Positions 24,113-32,050 of a stretch of 46,768 nt of DNA are shown in pieces. The notes under the pieces are model-generated. The model did no database searches. It saw only the letters and a program-made list of their open reading frames with translations, and was not told where the DNA came from. Each line of letters opens with the position of its first letter. Within the stretch, counting starts at the first letter, position 1. The translations under genes were made by a program, and so were the position numbers. The stretch is taken from IMG/VR virus record IMGVR_UViG_3300021364_000040, positions 1-46,768 of that record. One strand, written 5' to 3'. Source of the stretch: a virus.

Positions 24113-25957
24113 ATGAACCTTTTTTACGAAGCTAAAAAAGTATTAGATAAGGACGGGAAAGTCAATGCACTCGGCCCTTACGGAAAACAGAAACTTACAG
24201 GTCGTGAGATTCAAACCTATTTCCGTAGAAACAAAGTCAAAGATAAAGTAATCAAAAAAGCAGTCGAGGTTGCATTAGACCTCGGTGGTGCAATGGATAT
24301 AGCAATCAAAGCTATCAAAGACTATTACGGAAACAAAATCCTAAAATCAAAAGAAGTTCAGTATGCACTTAAGTTCGCAAACGAAGAATCATTCAGAGAT
24401 TCATTTGATATGTTAGACGAAGATTACAAAAAAGTAATCAAAATGTATCCAAGAGACAGAGATTGGAAAAAACTTATCACAAAACATAAACGTGCAATTG
24501 ACTCACTCAGAAAAAACGATAAAGATTTACCTAAAAAAGTAGAAGACGAATTACTAACATGGGCTTCACAAGCAGGTGAAGTAGGTAGTAAAGACGATGC
24601 AGAAGACTTCATAATGTCAATTATTGATGAAGGAACATTGTCAGAAGGTAAGAATCTTATGCCTGATATCCAAAAGATAGTTGACACTAAAGGTGCAAAG
24701 AAAGTTGGTGGTATAATGATTGATATGTTTACTGCTTCAATGATAAATCAAATCTACAACAAAGTAAACGACTCAAACAAGAAGAAAATGGAGAAATCCA
24801 ATATCTCTACACTTGTTGACCTTGCACAAAGAATGATGCAAAAAATGGGTGACAACCTAGGTGAAGGTAAAGGAACAGACGTATTTAAAAAGTATAATAA
24901 ATTAATCGGTAGACTTTCTGATAACGAACAGTCAGAAATATTAGATGCATTATACACTATGAACACTCAATCGGGTAGAAGGTATAAAGAAGCATGGGGT
25001 AAAGTTAAAGAACTTTTAAACATGGACTACATACCTGAAGGTGTAAACCTACAAGAAGGAACATGGGCAGTTCCCGATTCATATCCAAAATTAGTAAAAT
25101 TACAAAAAGTTATAGATAAAAAGAATATTGCAAAAGACGCTAAAACAGTTCATAAATTTACAGATATGATTTATGACATTTTTGGTGACGATTCATTCTT
25201 TGATGATTTAGGAACATTACAAACTATCTCCAAAGGTGGAGAAGTTGACCAATATGATGGTGAAAAACATAGTGACGATTACATGAAAAGGTCAGCTGAG
25301 TATGCAAAGAGAAACGGACTTAAAGCTGGTATGGACATGAATCAACTACTCATGAAACACTTATCAGATTGGACTGGTGGTGTATTAAAGTTCAAAGGAA
25401 ATAAAATTGTTCAAATGCCTAGAGAATGGTATTTCAAAGATAATCCTGAACATACACCTGATAATTCACCAGTAAAGGCAACTCTAAAACAAGGTGATAA
25501 CGTGCAAGAAAGATTCAAAGGATTCAACAAATTACCAAGTGGTAAAATTAAGAGAAGTAGATTTAAACCTATCAAAGCAGAAGCAGTATCAAGAGCTCAA
25601 CAAGCTGCAATTGCAATCTCTAAGAAAGAAAAAGAGAAAAAAGAAACTGTTATGGATTCATACAGAAAAATGTGGGAATCTCAAAACCTTGAAGAGAAAA
25701 AAGAATTCAAACAAAGTGATATCGATAAAGTTGCAAAACTTACCGATAGAAACGAACACACTAAATCACTTATACACATTGCAAAAACAATGGGTGACAA
25801 AAATTCATTTAAAAAATTACAACTAATCGATAAAATGCATAACGAATATGGTCACATGCCTAAAGGTCTTATGGACATGAGAAATGAAGTCTATGACGAC
25901 CTGAAGAAAGGAATGGAGAAGTATTCGAATGGTAAGGATATGTATGGTGCAACCTAA
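24113..25957 (+). CDS. Large Lys-rich helical protein, probable virion component (614 aa)
   Basis: A long, mostly helical, lysine-rich protein without a known catalytic motif. It starts MNLFYEAKKVLDKDGKV, with a Y-E-A resembling an internal-protein processing site. It contains several helical blocks (VIKKAVEVALDLGGAMDIAIKAIKDYYG, FRDSFDMLDEDYKKVIKMY) and RAQQAAIAISKKEKEKK, a phrase I associate with phage virion proteins. It starts 2 nt after the previous stop and overlaps the next gene by one base. It may be packaged inside the head, by analogy with other genes in this block. Confidence 0.55.
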   Translation: MNLFYEAKKVLDKDGKVNALGPYGKQKLTGREIQTYFRRNKVKDKVIKKAVEVALDLGGAMDIAIKAIKDYYGNKILKSKEVQYALKFANEESFRDSFDMLDEDYKKVIKMYPRDRDWKKLITKHKRAIDSLRKNDKDLPKKVEDELLTWASQAGEVGSKDDAEDFIMSIIDEGTLSEGKNLMPDIQKIVDTKGAKKVGGIMIDMFTASMINQIYNKVNDSNKKKMEKSNISTLVDLAQRMMQKMGDNLGEGKGTDVFKKYNKLIGRLSDNEQSEILDALYTMNTQSGRRYKEAWGKVKELLNMDYIPEGVNLQEGTWAVPDSYPKLVKLQKVIDKKNIAKDAKTVHKFTDMIYDIFGDDSFFDDLGTLQTISKGGEVDQYDGEKHSDDYMKRSAEYAKRNGLKAGMDMNQLLMKHLSDWTGGVLKFKGNKIVQMPREWYFKDNPEHTPDNSPVKATLKQGDNVQERFKGFNKLPSGKIKRSRFKPIKAEAVSRAQQAAIAISKKEKEKKETVMDSYRKMWESQNLEEKKEFKQSDIDKVAKLTDRNEHTKSLIHIAKTMGDKNSFKKLQLIDKMHNEYGHMPKGLMDMRNEVYDDLKKGMEKYSNGKDMYGAT

Positions 25958-26508
25958 TGTCTAGAAAACTTATAGAAGATTCAAAGAATATCCTCATTAA
26001 CGAGGTTCAAGAAAAAGAAGTCAAGATGATGAAAGCATTGTCTAAAGACATGCAAAAAGTCTTGAAAGGATATCAAAAGATTGTAAAAACAGGTGATAAA
26101 ACATTATCTGATAAACAATACAATTACGAATACGAATCAATTTTAAAAGCAAGAGATACAATTATTCAAATGATTGGTCGACTTGAAACTAAAATGATAA
26201 CCCAACAGAAAATGAGGGGAGAAGAAGTTCAACTAGACGAGAAACTTGGATACAATGGTAATTACCAACAGAAAAGTAAGTATGACGGAAAGGAGTTTAA
26301 CAAAACAAAAGAACTCAAAACAGTTTATAAAATCCAAAATGCATTGGTAAAATTAGACAAAATACATTCAGACTTACAATATCCTAATACAGTAGATGCT
26401 GTTAATGGTATATGGCAACCTATAAACGATGCATACTTAGGTTGTTTGAAGTATGCAGAAGAGATTAAAAAAGGTTCATATGACGGGGAAATAGACATAA
26501 ACTCATAA
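25957..26508 (+). CDS. Probable internal head protein (183 aa)
   Basis: A basic helical protein whose first residues (MSRKLIEDSKNIL) share the L-x-E-D-S-K pattern with the protein at 23664. The rest includes VKMMKALSKDMQKVLKGYQKIVKTGDKTLSD and QNALVKLDKIHSDL. No family is recognised. It is coupled by one-base overlaps to both neighbours. Confidence 0.55.
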   Translation: MSRKLIEDSKNILINEVQEKEVKMMKALSKDMQKVLKGYQKIVKTGDKTLSDKQYNYEYESILKARDTIIQMIGRLETKMITQQKMRGEEVQLDEKLGYNGNYQQKSKYDGKEFNKTKELKTVYKIQNALVKLDKIHSDLQYPNTVDAVNGIWQPINDAYLGCLKYAEEIKKGSYDGEIDINS

Positions 26509-27047
26509 TGGATAAAGTAGACGCAAGATACAGAACGTTTAAAGAGAAACTTAAGAAACTCGGATACGTTAAAGCAGACGCAAAAAAAGTCAATGCAGTC
26601 ATGGAAAAGATTGGTGACTTTGGAATGATGTCAGACGCAGGTAATAAAAAGATTGCACGTGCTGTATCACAAGCAAAGAACGAAAAAGATTTAAAGTCAA
26701 AGTTGATGAAAATATCAACAATGGCTAAAGGTAAGTATGCCGAAGCAGAGGAAGACGAAGTGTATCAAAGAGCTTTAGATGCATTCCAATCCAAAGCAAA
26801 AGGGGTTCAAAACAGACCCGACGCTGCAATATTAATGCAACTTCGTAAGTTTAAAGACGGAACTAAAGATGGTGAAGTCCGAACAGACGATATGAAGAAG
26901 ATTAAGGTAAAAAATGCAGATGCAGTGAAAGTTCATGACGCTTTAATGTCTGTTAGAGCACCCATTAGGACTAAATACTTACAATTACTTCAAAAGGACA
27001 AAAAGTCTTTTGAAAAGGCTTTTAAAGCAATCTTAAGGGTTGCATAA
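26508..27047 (+). CDS. Basic helical protein, probable virion component (179 aa)
   Basis: A Lys/Ala-rich helical protein (KLKKLGYVKADAKKVNAVMEKIGD, KKIARAVSQAKNEKDLKSKLMKIS, KVHDALMSVRAPIRTKYLQLL). The high positive charge would suit DNA binding in the head. It is the last gene of the tight cluster from 23059; an AGGAG site marks the next unit. Confidence 0.5.
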   Translation: MDKVDARYRTFKEKLKKLGYVKADAKKVNAVMEKIGDFGMMSDAGNKKIARAVSQAKNEKDLKSKLMKISTMAKGKYAEAEEDEVYQRALDAFQSKAKGVQNRPDAAILMQLRKFKDGTKDGEVRTDDMKKIKVKNADAVKVHDALMSVRAPIRTKYLQLLQKDKKSFEKAFKAILRVA

Positions 27048-27065
27048 TACAACTAGGAGAAAAAC

Positions 27066-27350
27066 ATGGCACTTTGGGGATTATTAGATAACGAAGCTTC
27101 TAAACCAAAATATCTAACAGACGCTGATAAAGCGGAATGTTATGGTGCTGATACAGCTGAAGTCGGTGCAAACGCTGGTGTAAATTCTGAAGGTTGGGTA
27201 TTAAGAAAAGTAGTAGGGTCAAGAACTCAATTTGAAACATTGGTTGCAATGTCTTCAGGTTCTATGGGTTCAGACGTTGCAGACTTTGATGACGACTCAG
27301 ACGTGAACACACCTGATGTTGATGACGATACAGTATTAGCAGATAGTTAA
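27066..27350 (+). CDS. Small acidic probable structural protein (94 aa)
   Basis: It starts MALWGLLDNEASKPKYLTDADKAECYGAD and ends in an Asp-rich tail (DVADFDDDSDVNTPDVDDDTVLADS). Proteins beginning MALWG are common small structural proteins in marine T4-type phages, as far as I recall. It has a strong AGGAG site. A decoration or head-surface role is possible. Confidence 0.55.
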   Translation: MALWGLLDNEASKPKYLTDADKAECYGADTAEVGANAGVNSEGWVLRKVVGSRTQFETLVAMSSGSMGSDVADFDDDSDVNTPDVDDDTVLADS

Positions 27351-27363
27351 TAGAGGATAAATT

Positions 27364-27804
27364 ATGAAAACATTTAAAAACTTTATCTTGGAAGAGGGTG
27401 GAGCTCAGATTCCAACAGATTCTAACGCATTTTTTGTGGGTGCAGCTGGACTAAGTTCAGAAAAAGTCCCACATGATATAGACGATGCAGATGTTAAAGC
27501 TAAGGTTAATGCAATCTTAGGACAAACTGCAGTGTCAGAATGGTTGAATCCAAAAGCTGCTGTTGCACAAATGGAAGCAAAACTTTCTCTATTAGGACTT
27601 AATAAAACTGGTGAATCAGACTTAGAGTTTGCATCAGAAGAAGGTTCATTCGACATTCAATTCAATAGATATGGAGTTATTACTGGTAAAACAGTTGATA
27701 CACCTCATGACGAATTTGAAAGAGAAGAAAAAATCGTATCACTAAATGTGAAATACGAACAGAACGACAACGGAACTTATAAAGTTATCGGTTCTTTAGT
27801 TTAA
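27364..27804 (+). CDS. Probable internal head protein with capsid-targeting-like N-terminus
   Basis: A protein of 146 aa starting MKTFKNFILEEGGAQIP, close to T4 internal-protein leaders (MKTYQEFIAE). It has I-L-E, an I/L-x-E prohead-protease site, at residues 8-10. The remainder is a small alpha/beta domain (AVSEWLNPKAAVAQMEAKLSLLGL, DLEFASEEGSFDIQFNRYGVITGK). A packaged, processed virion protein is inferred. A strong hairpin follows its stop codon. Confidence 0.6.
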   Translation: MKTFKNFILEEGGAQIPTDSNAFFVGAAGLSSEKVPHDIDDADVKAKVNAILGQTAVSEWLNPKAAVAQMEAKLSLLGLNKTGESDLEFASEEGSFDIQFNRYGVITGKTVDTPHDEFEREEKIVSLNVKYEQNDNGTYKVIGSLV

Positions 27805-27805
27805 G

Positions 27806-27844
27806 GTAGTAGGACACGGATTGTCCTATTACTTCCCTTCGGGG
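27806..27844 (+). terminator. Tandem hairpins after the late block (possible terminator)
   Basis: An 11-bp stem (GTAGTAGGACA 27806-27816 with TGTCCTATTAC 27822-27832, one G-T pair, 5-nt loop) is followed at once by CCC-TTCG-GGG (27835-27844), a UUCG tetraloop hairpin. There is no T-run, so it may be a transcript-stabilising or processing structure rather than a terminator. Confidence 0.5.
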
Positions 27845-27857
27845 ACACCTACATAAT
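27829..27857 (+). promoter_or_regulatory. Weak promoter candidate before 27863 gene
   Basis: TTACTT (27829-27834), 17 nt, CATAAT (27852-27857), with the ATG five bases later. The gene has no ribosome site, which fits the leaderless pattern seen elsewhere, but both boxes are imperfect. Confidence 0.35.
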
Positions 27858-27862
27858 ATAAC

Positions 27863-28234
27863 ATGAGTCTATTTGATAAATTAACTGCAAAGAACTTTTC
27901 TGCATATGCAATGAAGCATTATGATGACCCTCAGTGTGAAGACATTGAGGACTTCCAAGAAGACCTACGCAGATTCCGATATTTAAAACGTCTATTGCAT
28001 AGATACCACGAAAATGGAGAACTTCGTGAGCGTCTTATGTTAAATCACCTTATTTGTCTATTCAATGTCTTTGGATATGACCCATGTATGAGAATGTTAG
28101 AGTTCAAAATCAAGGACGATAACTACTGGTCTTCCATAAAAACTATGTTATTATACCTAGAATACATAGAAGAAGGTTGGAAAACGGAGATACCTATTGA
28201 TTTAAATCTTGCAGAACGTTTAAGAGACCTTTAA
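27863..28234 (+). CDS. Conserved phage hypothetical protein (123 aa)
   Basis: A helical, Arg/Leu-rich protein (MSLFDKLTAKNFSAYAMKHYDDPQCEDIEDFQEDLRRFRYLKRLLHRY), then ERLMLNHLICLFNVFGYDPCMRML. I recall similar proteins in marine T4-type phages, near structural genes, without a known function. It lacks a ribosome site and probably uses a leaderless start. Confidence 0.65.
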   Translation: MSLFDKLTAKNFSAYAMKHYDDPQCEDIEDFQEDLRRFRYLKRLLHRYHENGELRERLMLNHLICLFNVFGYDPCMRMLEFKIKDDNYWSSIKTMLLYLEYIEEGWKTEIPIDLNLAERLRDL

Positions 28235-28239
28235 AAAAA

Positions 28240-28247
28240 CATAAATA
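28240..28247 (+). promoter_or_regulatory. Late promoter CATAAATA; ATG at predicted start
   Basis: CATAAATA ends five bases before the ATG at 28253, so the predicted start is the ATG itself. There is no ribosome site. Confidence 0.6.
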
Positions 28248-28252
28248 GTTCT

Positions 28253-28843
28253 ATGAGAATCGTAGATACACTTATAGTCTTTCGTATATTGAAGATGTTA
28301 ACAACACCCTTCAATAAAATGAAGGCATACAAGTTTGGTTTTATTGATAAAGACGGAAATAGAATCAAGAAAATTGAGAATGAAGACGGGAAAATGGTTC
28401 CAAACGACCCATTTACCAAAGCAGAGAAAGCTTCACTCACACCTTTACATAGACTTGTATTCAATCTAAAGAAAATTATTGCAAAAGTTCCTTTCGGAAA
28501 AACACAATTCGCCTCATATGCAATTGCACTTTTACTACTAAAAGAAGAAGCAGAACTTGACAATGAACAAGGGGAAGAACTATATGAGAAATTCTACAGA
28601 TATCTAAAAGAACAAGAAATACTCACTGCAGAAACAATCAGTGAGTCAATCAATGTAGGTAAACTAAACGAAGGGGAAACTTATAAAATTAGATTCCCAA
28701 TCAAAGAACAGGGTGAAATGATACACCAACACAAAGACGAGGTTTACATTGTCAGTGAATATGAAAAGATATATGGTATTCAGACATACATTGGTTATGC
28801 AAACACGGAGAGAGTCTTAGTGACTGCAGATGATGTTTATTGA
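28253..28843 (+). CDS. Conserved phage structural-type protein (196 aa)
   Basis: An N-terminal basic part (TPFNKMKAYKFGFIDKDGNRIKK), a helical core (KKIIAKVPFGKTQFASYAIALLLLKEEAEL) and a C-terminal small beta domain (YKIRFPIKEQGEMIHQHKDEVYIVSEYEKIYGIQTYIGY). The VPFGKTxFASYAxALxLLKE phrase is widely conserved in T4-type marine phages in my memory, with no function assigned. It overlaps the phosphatase gene by 14 nt. Confidence 0.6.
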   Translation: MRIVDTLIVFRILKMLTTPFNKMKAYKFGFIDKDGNRIKKIENEDGKMVPNDPFTKAEKASLTPLHRLVFNLKKIIAKVPFGKTQFASYAIALLLLKEEAELDNEQGEELYEKFYRYLKEQEILTAETISESINVGKLNEGETYKIRFPIKEQGEMIHQHKDEVYIVSEYEKIYGIQTYIGYANTERVLVTADDVY

Positions 28844-29591
28844 ATCAATACAAGAAATAGATAAACTTACTTTTGGTAAACAACAAGACCTAAAGAAACC
28901 CAAGTATAAGAAACTTACATTATGGGACGAAGGTTGGGAAACTATAATGTTAGGAGCTCCACCTAAAGGTCAGAAAGTTGTAGACGAAATCAAAGAGATT
29001 CAGAAGTTAGTCAAAGGTGCAACTGCAGAACAAAAACGTCAATATATAAATTGTGACGAAGACGCTTCATACTATATCAAACAATATATGGACGAAAATG
29101 AATTGGAATATAGTCAGGACACTATAGATTTCATTAGAGGTCAATGTAGTCCAGTAATCAAACACCACAAAAACCATTTTAATCGTGCAAGACCATATCA
29201 AGTTGCAGAACACTTAGGTATGGAATTCGATAGATTTGTGACCGAGACCTCTAAAACACCTTCTTATCCCAGTGGACACACCACTCAACCTTATGTGATT
29301 GGACTATATTACAGTAAACTGTATCCCCAACATAGTGCTGGGATAATGAAAGGTGCAAAGATTAGTGGATTCGGAAGAGTTATCGCAGGTTTACATTACC
29401 CTTCAGATTATGAAGCAGGTATTAAACTTGGAAAAGAATTATTTGAGTTTATGAGAGTCGAAGAGATAAACGAAGACGCACCTATGAACTCAACAGGAGG
29501 TGCAATTGCAATGCCTCCTACAATGAAAAAGAAACGTGATAAGAGATATGATACAGATAACATGTATAAACTCTTAAGACGATACATTTAA
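28830..29591 (+). CDS. PAP2-type acid phosphatase
   Basis: A protein of 253 aa with the three PAP2 motifs: K-x6-R-P (Lys114 to Arg121-Pro122), PSGH (147-150) and R-x5-H-x3-D (Arg183, His189, Asp193). The family hydrolyses phosphate monoesters or lipid phosphates through a phospho-histidine. Unlike most PAP2 lipid phosphatases there is no clear set of membrane helices, so a soluble class A-like acid phosphatase is more likely. A Gly/Pro/Lys tail follows. I-x-E sites near both ends (SIQEI, EINED) resemble prohead-protease sites. ATGATG at 28830 gives two possible starts. Confidence 0.85.
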   Translation: MMFIESIQEIDKLTFGKQQDLKKPKYKKLTLWDEGWETIMLGAPPKGQKVVDEIKEIQKLVKGATAEQKRQYINCDEDASYYIKQYMDENELEYSQDTIDFIRGQCSPVIKHHKNHFNRARPYQVAEHLGMEFDRFVTETSKTPSYPSGHTTQPYVIGLYYSKLYPQHSAGIMKGAKISGFGRVIAGLHYPSDYEAGIKLGKELFEFMRVEEINEDAPMNSTGGAIAMPPTMKKKRDKRYDTDNMYKLLRRYI

Positions 29592-29597
29592 TAAACT

Positions 29598-30755
29598 ATG
29601 AAATTTTTGAATTACCTCGCCCTTTTTACGTCTTTAGGAATAGCAGGCATAGCTGCATATTTCTCAGTTCTTGGGCTTGCAACCATATTCAGTGGTGCAT
29701 TCTTAGGTATTGTCATTATGGCAGGTGCATTAGAATTTGGTAAGATTGTCAGTGCAGCCTATCTTCACTTGTTTTGGGAGAAACTAAATTACTTTAAGTA
29801 TTATTTGGTAGTAAGTGTTGTAGTGTTAATGTTAATTACCTCATTAGGTATTTTTGGATATCTTGCAAAAGCAAGTTCGGATACTTCATATGCAACTCTC
29901 TCAGCACAACAAGAAATTGGTCAGATTGACGGACAAATTTCAAGAGAACAGAACAAAATTACACTATTAGAAGAAAGAATATCAGGTTTAAACTCAGGTG
30001 GATTAGACGTATCCGATTCAGTCAATGCACAAATAGAGATTAGAGATGGTGCATGGGATAGAGTTCAAGGGGATATTGACTTTGCACAAGGTCAAATCGA
30101 TAGTTTACGTGCTGAATTGACAACACTGGATACTCAGGTAGCTGAACTCAGAAACAGGGGTGTAGAGACGATTACAGTGAACGAGGGAGTGTTTAATGAC
30201 GAGGTTCAAGTCATTGACTATGTTGCACAAGCAGACGAATTATATACTTCTCAACAACCTCAAAGAGAACAAATACGTGCAGATATCAAAGAACAACAGA
30301 GTAATATAGACAAATATAGAGAGTCTGCTCAGAACACTATAGACACTGCGAATGCAGAAATTAGTAGACTACAAGACCTCTCGACTGGAGATGCAGACGA
30401 AAAAATAGTAAAAATAGAAGAATACAATAGTCAAATCGATACCATATATGATACAATACAGGTATTGAGAGAGGAAAAGTTCCCCATAGAACAAGAATTA
30501 TTGAACTTTGAACGTGAAGTTGGCCCTATACAGTATATTGCAGAGGTCATTTATGGTCAAGAAGAGTCTGTCAAGTATCTTGACAATGCAATTAGATGGG
30601 TGATTTTTGCACTTATTTTTGTGTTTGACCCACTAGCAGTGTTATTATTAGTGACTAGTGTTGCACTTATATACAATCCAAGTGGTAAATCTCCAAGAGT
30701 TGTTAGAGTTTTGGATAGACCAACAGTCATAAGAGTTCCGAAAAAAACTAAATAA
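29598..30755 (+). CDS. Membrane protein with long periplasmic coiled coil (385 aa)
   Basis: Three N-terminal transmembrane segments (about 5-25, 28-55, 70-92, with AGALEFGKIVSAAYLHLFW) and one C-terminal hydrophobic region (about 330-362) enclose a roughly 230-residue coiled coil (QQEIGQIDGQISREQNKITLLEERI and onward). The N-terminal segment is conserved among marine phages in my memory, without a function. It could span the envelope during infection. No ribosome site precedes the ATG. Confidence 0.65.
   Translation: MKFLNYLALFTSLGIAGIAAYFSVLGLATIFSGAFLGIVIMAGALEFGKIVSAAYLHLFWEKLNYFKYYLVVSVVVLMLITSLGIFGYLAKASSDTSYATLSAQQEIGQIDGQISREQNKITLLEERISGLNSGGLDVSDSVNAQIEIRDGAWDRVQGDIDFAQGQIDSLRAELTTLDTQVAELRNRGVETITVNEGVFNDEVQVIDYVAQADELYTSQQPQREQIRADIKEQQSNIDKYRESAQNTIDTANAEISRLQDLSTGDADEKIVKIEEYNSQIDTIYDTIQVLREEKFPIEQELLNFEREVGPIQYIAEVIYGQEESVKYLDNAIRWVIFALIFVFDPLAVLLLVTSVALIYNPSGKSPRVVRVLDRPTVIRVPKKTK
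30748..30754 (+). promoter_or_regulatory. Possible late promoter core CTAAATA
   Basis: CTAAATA spans the last codons and stop of the coiled-coil membrane gene and lies 27 nt before the 30782 ATG, which also has AGGAG. It may be incidental. Confidence 0.35.
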
Positions 30756-30781
30756 AAGGTTAAATTTAACAGGAGAAACAC

Positions 30782-30979
30782 ATGTCAGAAGAAACAATCG
30801 CAGACGGAATTAGTCTTGCAGATAGAATGACAAGGTTGAATTCAGCAGAACCAACATTTACTGATGGTGGTCATGCAGAAGGAACAGACGGATATGTCGC
30901 AGCCAAGGCTTCATTCGACGCTGCTCATGCAGCTTGGACAACTCAAAAAGCAGAACTACAAGCTCAAATAGACGGCTAA
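30782..30979 (+). CDS. Small Ala-rich helical protein (65 aa)
   Basis: A short helical protein (ISLADRMTRLNSAEPTFTDGGHAEGTDGYVAAKASFDAAHAAWTTQKAELQAQIDG). The C-terminal helix resembles that of the protein at 17122. A good AGGAG site lies 7 nt upstream. It is probably a late structural accessory. Confidence 0.5.
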   Translation: MSEETIADGISLADRMTRLNSAEPTFTDGGHAEGTDGYVAAKASFDAAHAAWTTQKAELQAQIDG

Positions 30980-30986
30980 AACCCAC

Positions 30987-31015
30987 TTGTATTTTCTCTC
31001 TCTTCATAGTATAAT
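30987..31015 (+). promoter_or_regulatory. Sigma70-like promoter for primase; leaderless
   Basis: TTGTAT (30987-30992), 17 nt, TATAAT (31010-31015), with the primase ATG at 31022, six bases later. There is no ribosome site, so a leaderless transcript is expected. Confidence 0.75.
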
Positions 31016-31021
31016 GAATGT

Positions 31022-32050
31022 ATGCTATGGTTAGAGAGAAAATATCTTTCCCGTATTGTTTCACTCGTTGAACAGGGAAAATGGAAGAACGACAATACAC
31101 TGAATCATCGGTGTCCCTATTGTGGTGATTCCCAAAAAAATCAGTTCAAGGCACGTGGATTTCACTTTACGATAGGACAAAACTTTGTCTATAAATGTCA
31201 CAATTGTGGTCACTCCACCTCTTCTGTTAATTTTCTCAAAGACCATTACCCAGTTATTCATAAGGAGTATCTAAAGGAGTGGTTGACTGAGTCAGGTAAG
31301 AAACCTAAGAAACCTCAGAAAATGTTGAGTGCAAACGAATTCAAGTTCACTCCAAATAAAGAATTACTAAATATGAAGAAAGTCGATTTGAGTGCAGTAG
31401 CTTTTAAAGTGACCGATAAGGTCGTTGCACAAGAATTTGTAGAACGTAGACAAATTCCAAAAGAAAGAATTGATGAACTTTGGTTCACACCTCAGGCACA
31501 ATCTCTAGGTTTATTATCACCTAAGTATAAGGATAGAGTGTTGGGGAATGACCCAAGAGTTGTATTACCATTCATAGACGAGAATGGGGAATTAGTTGGT
31601 GTCACGGGTCGTGCAATAAATGATTCACCCCTCAGATACTTGACCATGAGATTCCTAGATGACGTTCCACTCATCTATAACATTGGAAATGTGGACAAAA
31701 CTAAAACTGTTTATGTGACTGAAGGGCCTATAGACAGTTTATTCCTACCAAACAGTATTGCAGTCGGTGGTAGTGATTTCAAAAAACTAGATGACTCGTT
31801 AAAAGAAAATGCAGTAATCATTTATGACAACGAACCACGAAATGCACAAATAATTAAACAGATAGAAGAGGTAATAGACCTCGGCTATAAAGTGTGCATA
31901 TGGAATGAAAGAAGAGTGAGTGAGTATAAAGATATTAATGATATGGTAATTGGTGGTTTGAGTCAGAATGATATAATTGAAATTATAAATTCTAATACTT
32001 ATAGTGGCCTTTCAGCAAAAGCAAAATTACAGGAGTATAAGAAGGTATGA
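31022..32050 (+). CDS. 61: DNA primase (gp61, DnaG-like)
   Basis: A protein of 342 aa with an N-terminal zinc-binding domain (CPYC 31-34, CHNC 59-62). A TOPRIM-containing catalytic part follows: VYVTEGPIDSLFL (the E-G-x-x-D element) and VIIYDNEPRN (the D-x-E element). It makes RNA primers for lagging-strand synthesis with the gp41 helicase. It heads the nucleotide-metabolism operon and overlaps nrdA by 4 nt. Confidence 0.93.
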   Translation: MLWLERKYLSRIVSLVEQGKWKNDNTLNHRCPYCGDSQKNQFKARGFHFTIGQNFVYKCHNCGHSTSSVNFLKDHYPVIHKEYLKEWLTESGKKPKKPQKMLSANEFKFTPNKELLNMKKVDLSAVAFKVTDKVVAQEFVERRQIPKERIDELWFTPQAQSLGLLSPKYKDRVLGNDPRVVLPFIDENGELVGVTGRAINDSPLRYLTMRFLDDVPLIYNIGNVDKTKTVYVTEGPIDSLFLPNSIAVGGSDFKKLDDSLKENAVIIYDNEPRNAQIIKQIEEVIDLGYKVCIWNERRVSEYKDINDMVIGGLSQNDIIEIINSNTYSGLSAKAKLQEYKKV

